Below are positions 64,000 to 64,000 of a DNA stretch of 64,000 nt, piece by piece. Below the pieces are notes generated by a model. The model was not told the DNA's origin. It did no database searches and saw nothing but the letters and a program-made list of their open reading frames with translations. The translations under genes and the position numbers were made by a program. The DNA lies in the NCBI GenBank assembly GCA_900313005.1, contig ONZJ01000002.1, forward strand, positions 3,631,909-3,695,908. The letters are read 5' to 3'. The DNA comes from Rhodobacteraceae bacterium EL129 (GTDB lineage Bacteria > Pseudomonadota > Alphaproteobacteria > Rhodobacterales > Rhodobacteraceae). Every line of letters begins with the position of its first letter. Positions within the stretch are counted from its first letter, which is position 1.

Positions 64000-64000
64000 A

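Noticed and set aside
1..64000. CRISPR arrays, tRNA/rRNA genes, insertion sequences, prophage or toxin-antitoxin pairs
   Set aside because: No spaced direct repeats, no cloverleaf in the gaps read, and no transposase or integrase motif in any frame read.

Overview
The window is a contiguous piece of an alphaproteobacterial chromosome, almost certainly from the Rhodobacterales (Roseobacter group). This rests on the gene content and protein wording of hrcA-grpE, maeB with a phosphotransacetylase tail, ubiG, sitABCD behind paired Mur-type boxes, the rimP-nusA-ylxR/L7Ae-infB operon and mutT-argJ-ppiC-secA. It is dense housekeeping DNA with short intergenic gaps and many 1-4 bp stop/start overlaps. 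I see no rRNA, tRNA, transposase, integrase, phage gene or CRISPR array.

Layout. 1-2.6 kb: hrcA (cut by the left edge), grpE and a TPM-domain envelope protein. 2.6-7.2 kb, minus: mutS followed by a CocE-type hydrolase. 7.3-12.9 kb: malic enzyme, a PfkB sugar kinase, exported MsrA, and a class IV aminotransferase paired with a sulfotransferase-like P-loop protein. 13-16.6 kb: two small exported proteins, argG and ilvA. 16.6-18.8 kb: an HPt protein divergent from a REC-phosphatase response regulator, then a Nudix hydrolase. 18.8-22.8 kb: hslO, Nudix, CCA-adding enzyme and a TrmA/RlmD-like RNA methyltransferase as one overlapping run. 22.9-25.1 kb: two different L,D-transpeptidases around a CAP lipoprotein, then a 62-aa exported mini-protein. 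25.1-31.2 kb: hemH, a BioC-like methyltransferase, comF-grxC-nitrilase-marR, ubiG and pip. 31.2-34.8 kb: manganese/iron importer sitABCD. 34.8-40.4 kb: the rimP-nusA-infB operon, with a terminator hairpin inside its leader. 40.4-49.5 kb: a 44-aa mini-ORF, mutT, argJ, ppiC, secA, two exported proteins and radC. 49.6-53.6 kb: dnaKJ with an RpoH-type promoter, divergent from an AlkB-type dioxygenase.

The right-hand 10 kb is the most distinctive part. It holds an acidic, proline-rich CAP protein without signal peptide, a capsule-type ABC permease without its ATPase, cysQ, kdsB, galU, two tandem paralogous glycosyltransferases, a GT14-like (core-2/I-branching type) glycosyltransferase with a long extra C-terminal half, and a protein made of two sulfotransferase-like modules. 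GalU can supply UDP-glucose and KdsB CMP-Kdo. The transferases would build or decorate a glycan, the last protein could sulfate it, and CysQ would remove the PAP by-product. I read this as a candidate sulfated surface-glycan locus; that is an inference. A partial ptsN closes the window.

Regulatory DNA that can be read directly includes paired 17-bp palindromes at sitA, an RpoH-like promoter at dnaK, a promoter plus terminator ahead of rimP, a 14-bp palindrome over the -10 of an L,D-transpeptidase gene, and strong terminators after grpE, the 62-aa gene, infB and dnaJ. I found no convincing new defence or mobile system; the best leads are the glycan/sulfation locus, the aminotransferase/sulfotransferase-like pair, the Tat-signal/HTH-like protein and two small ORFs.
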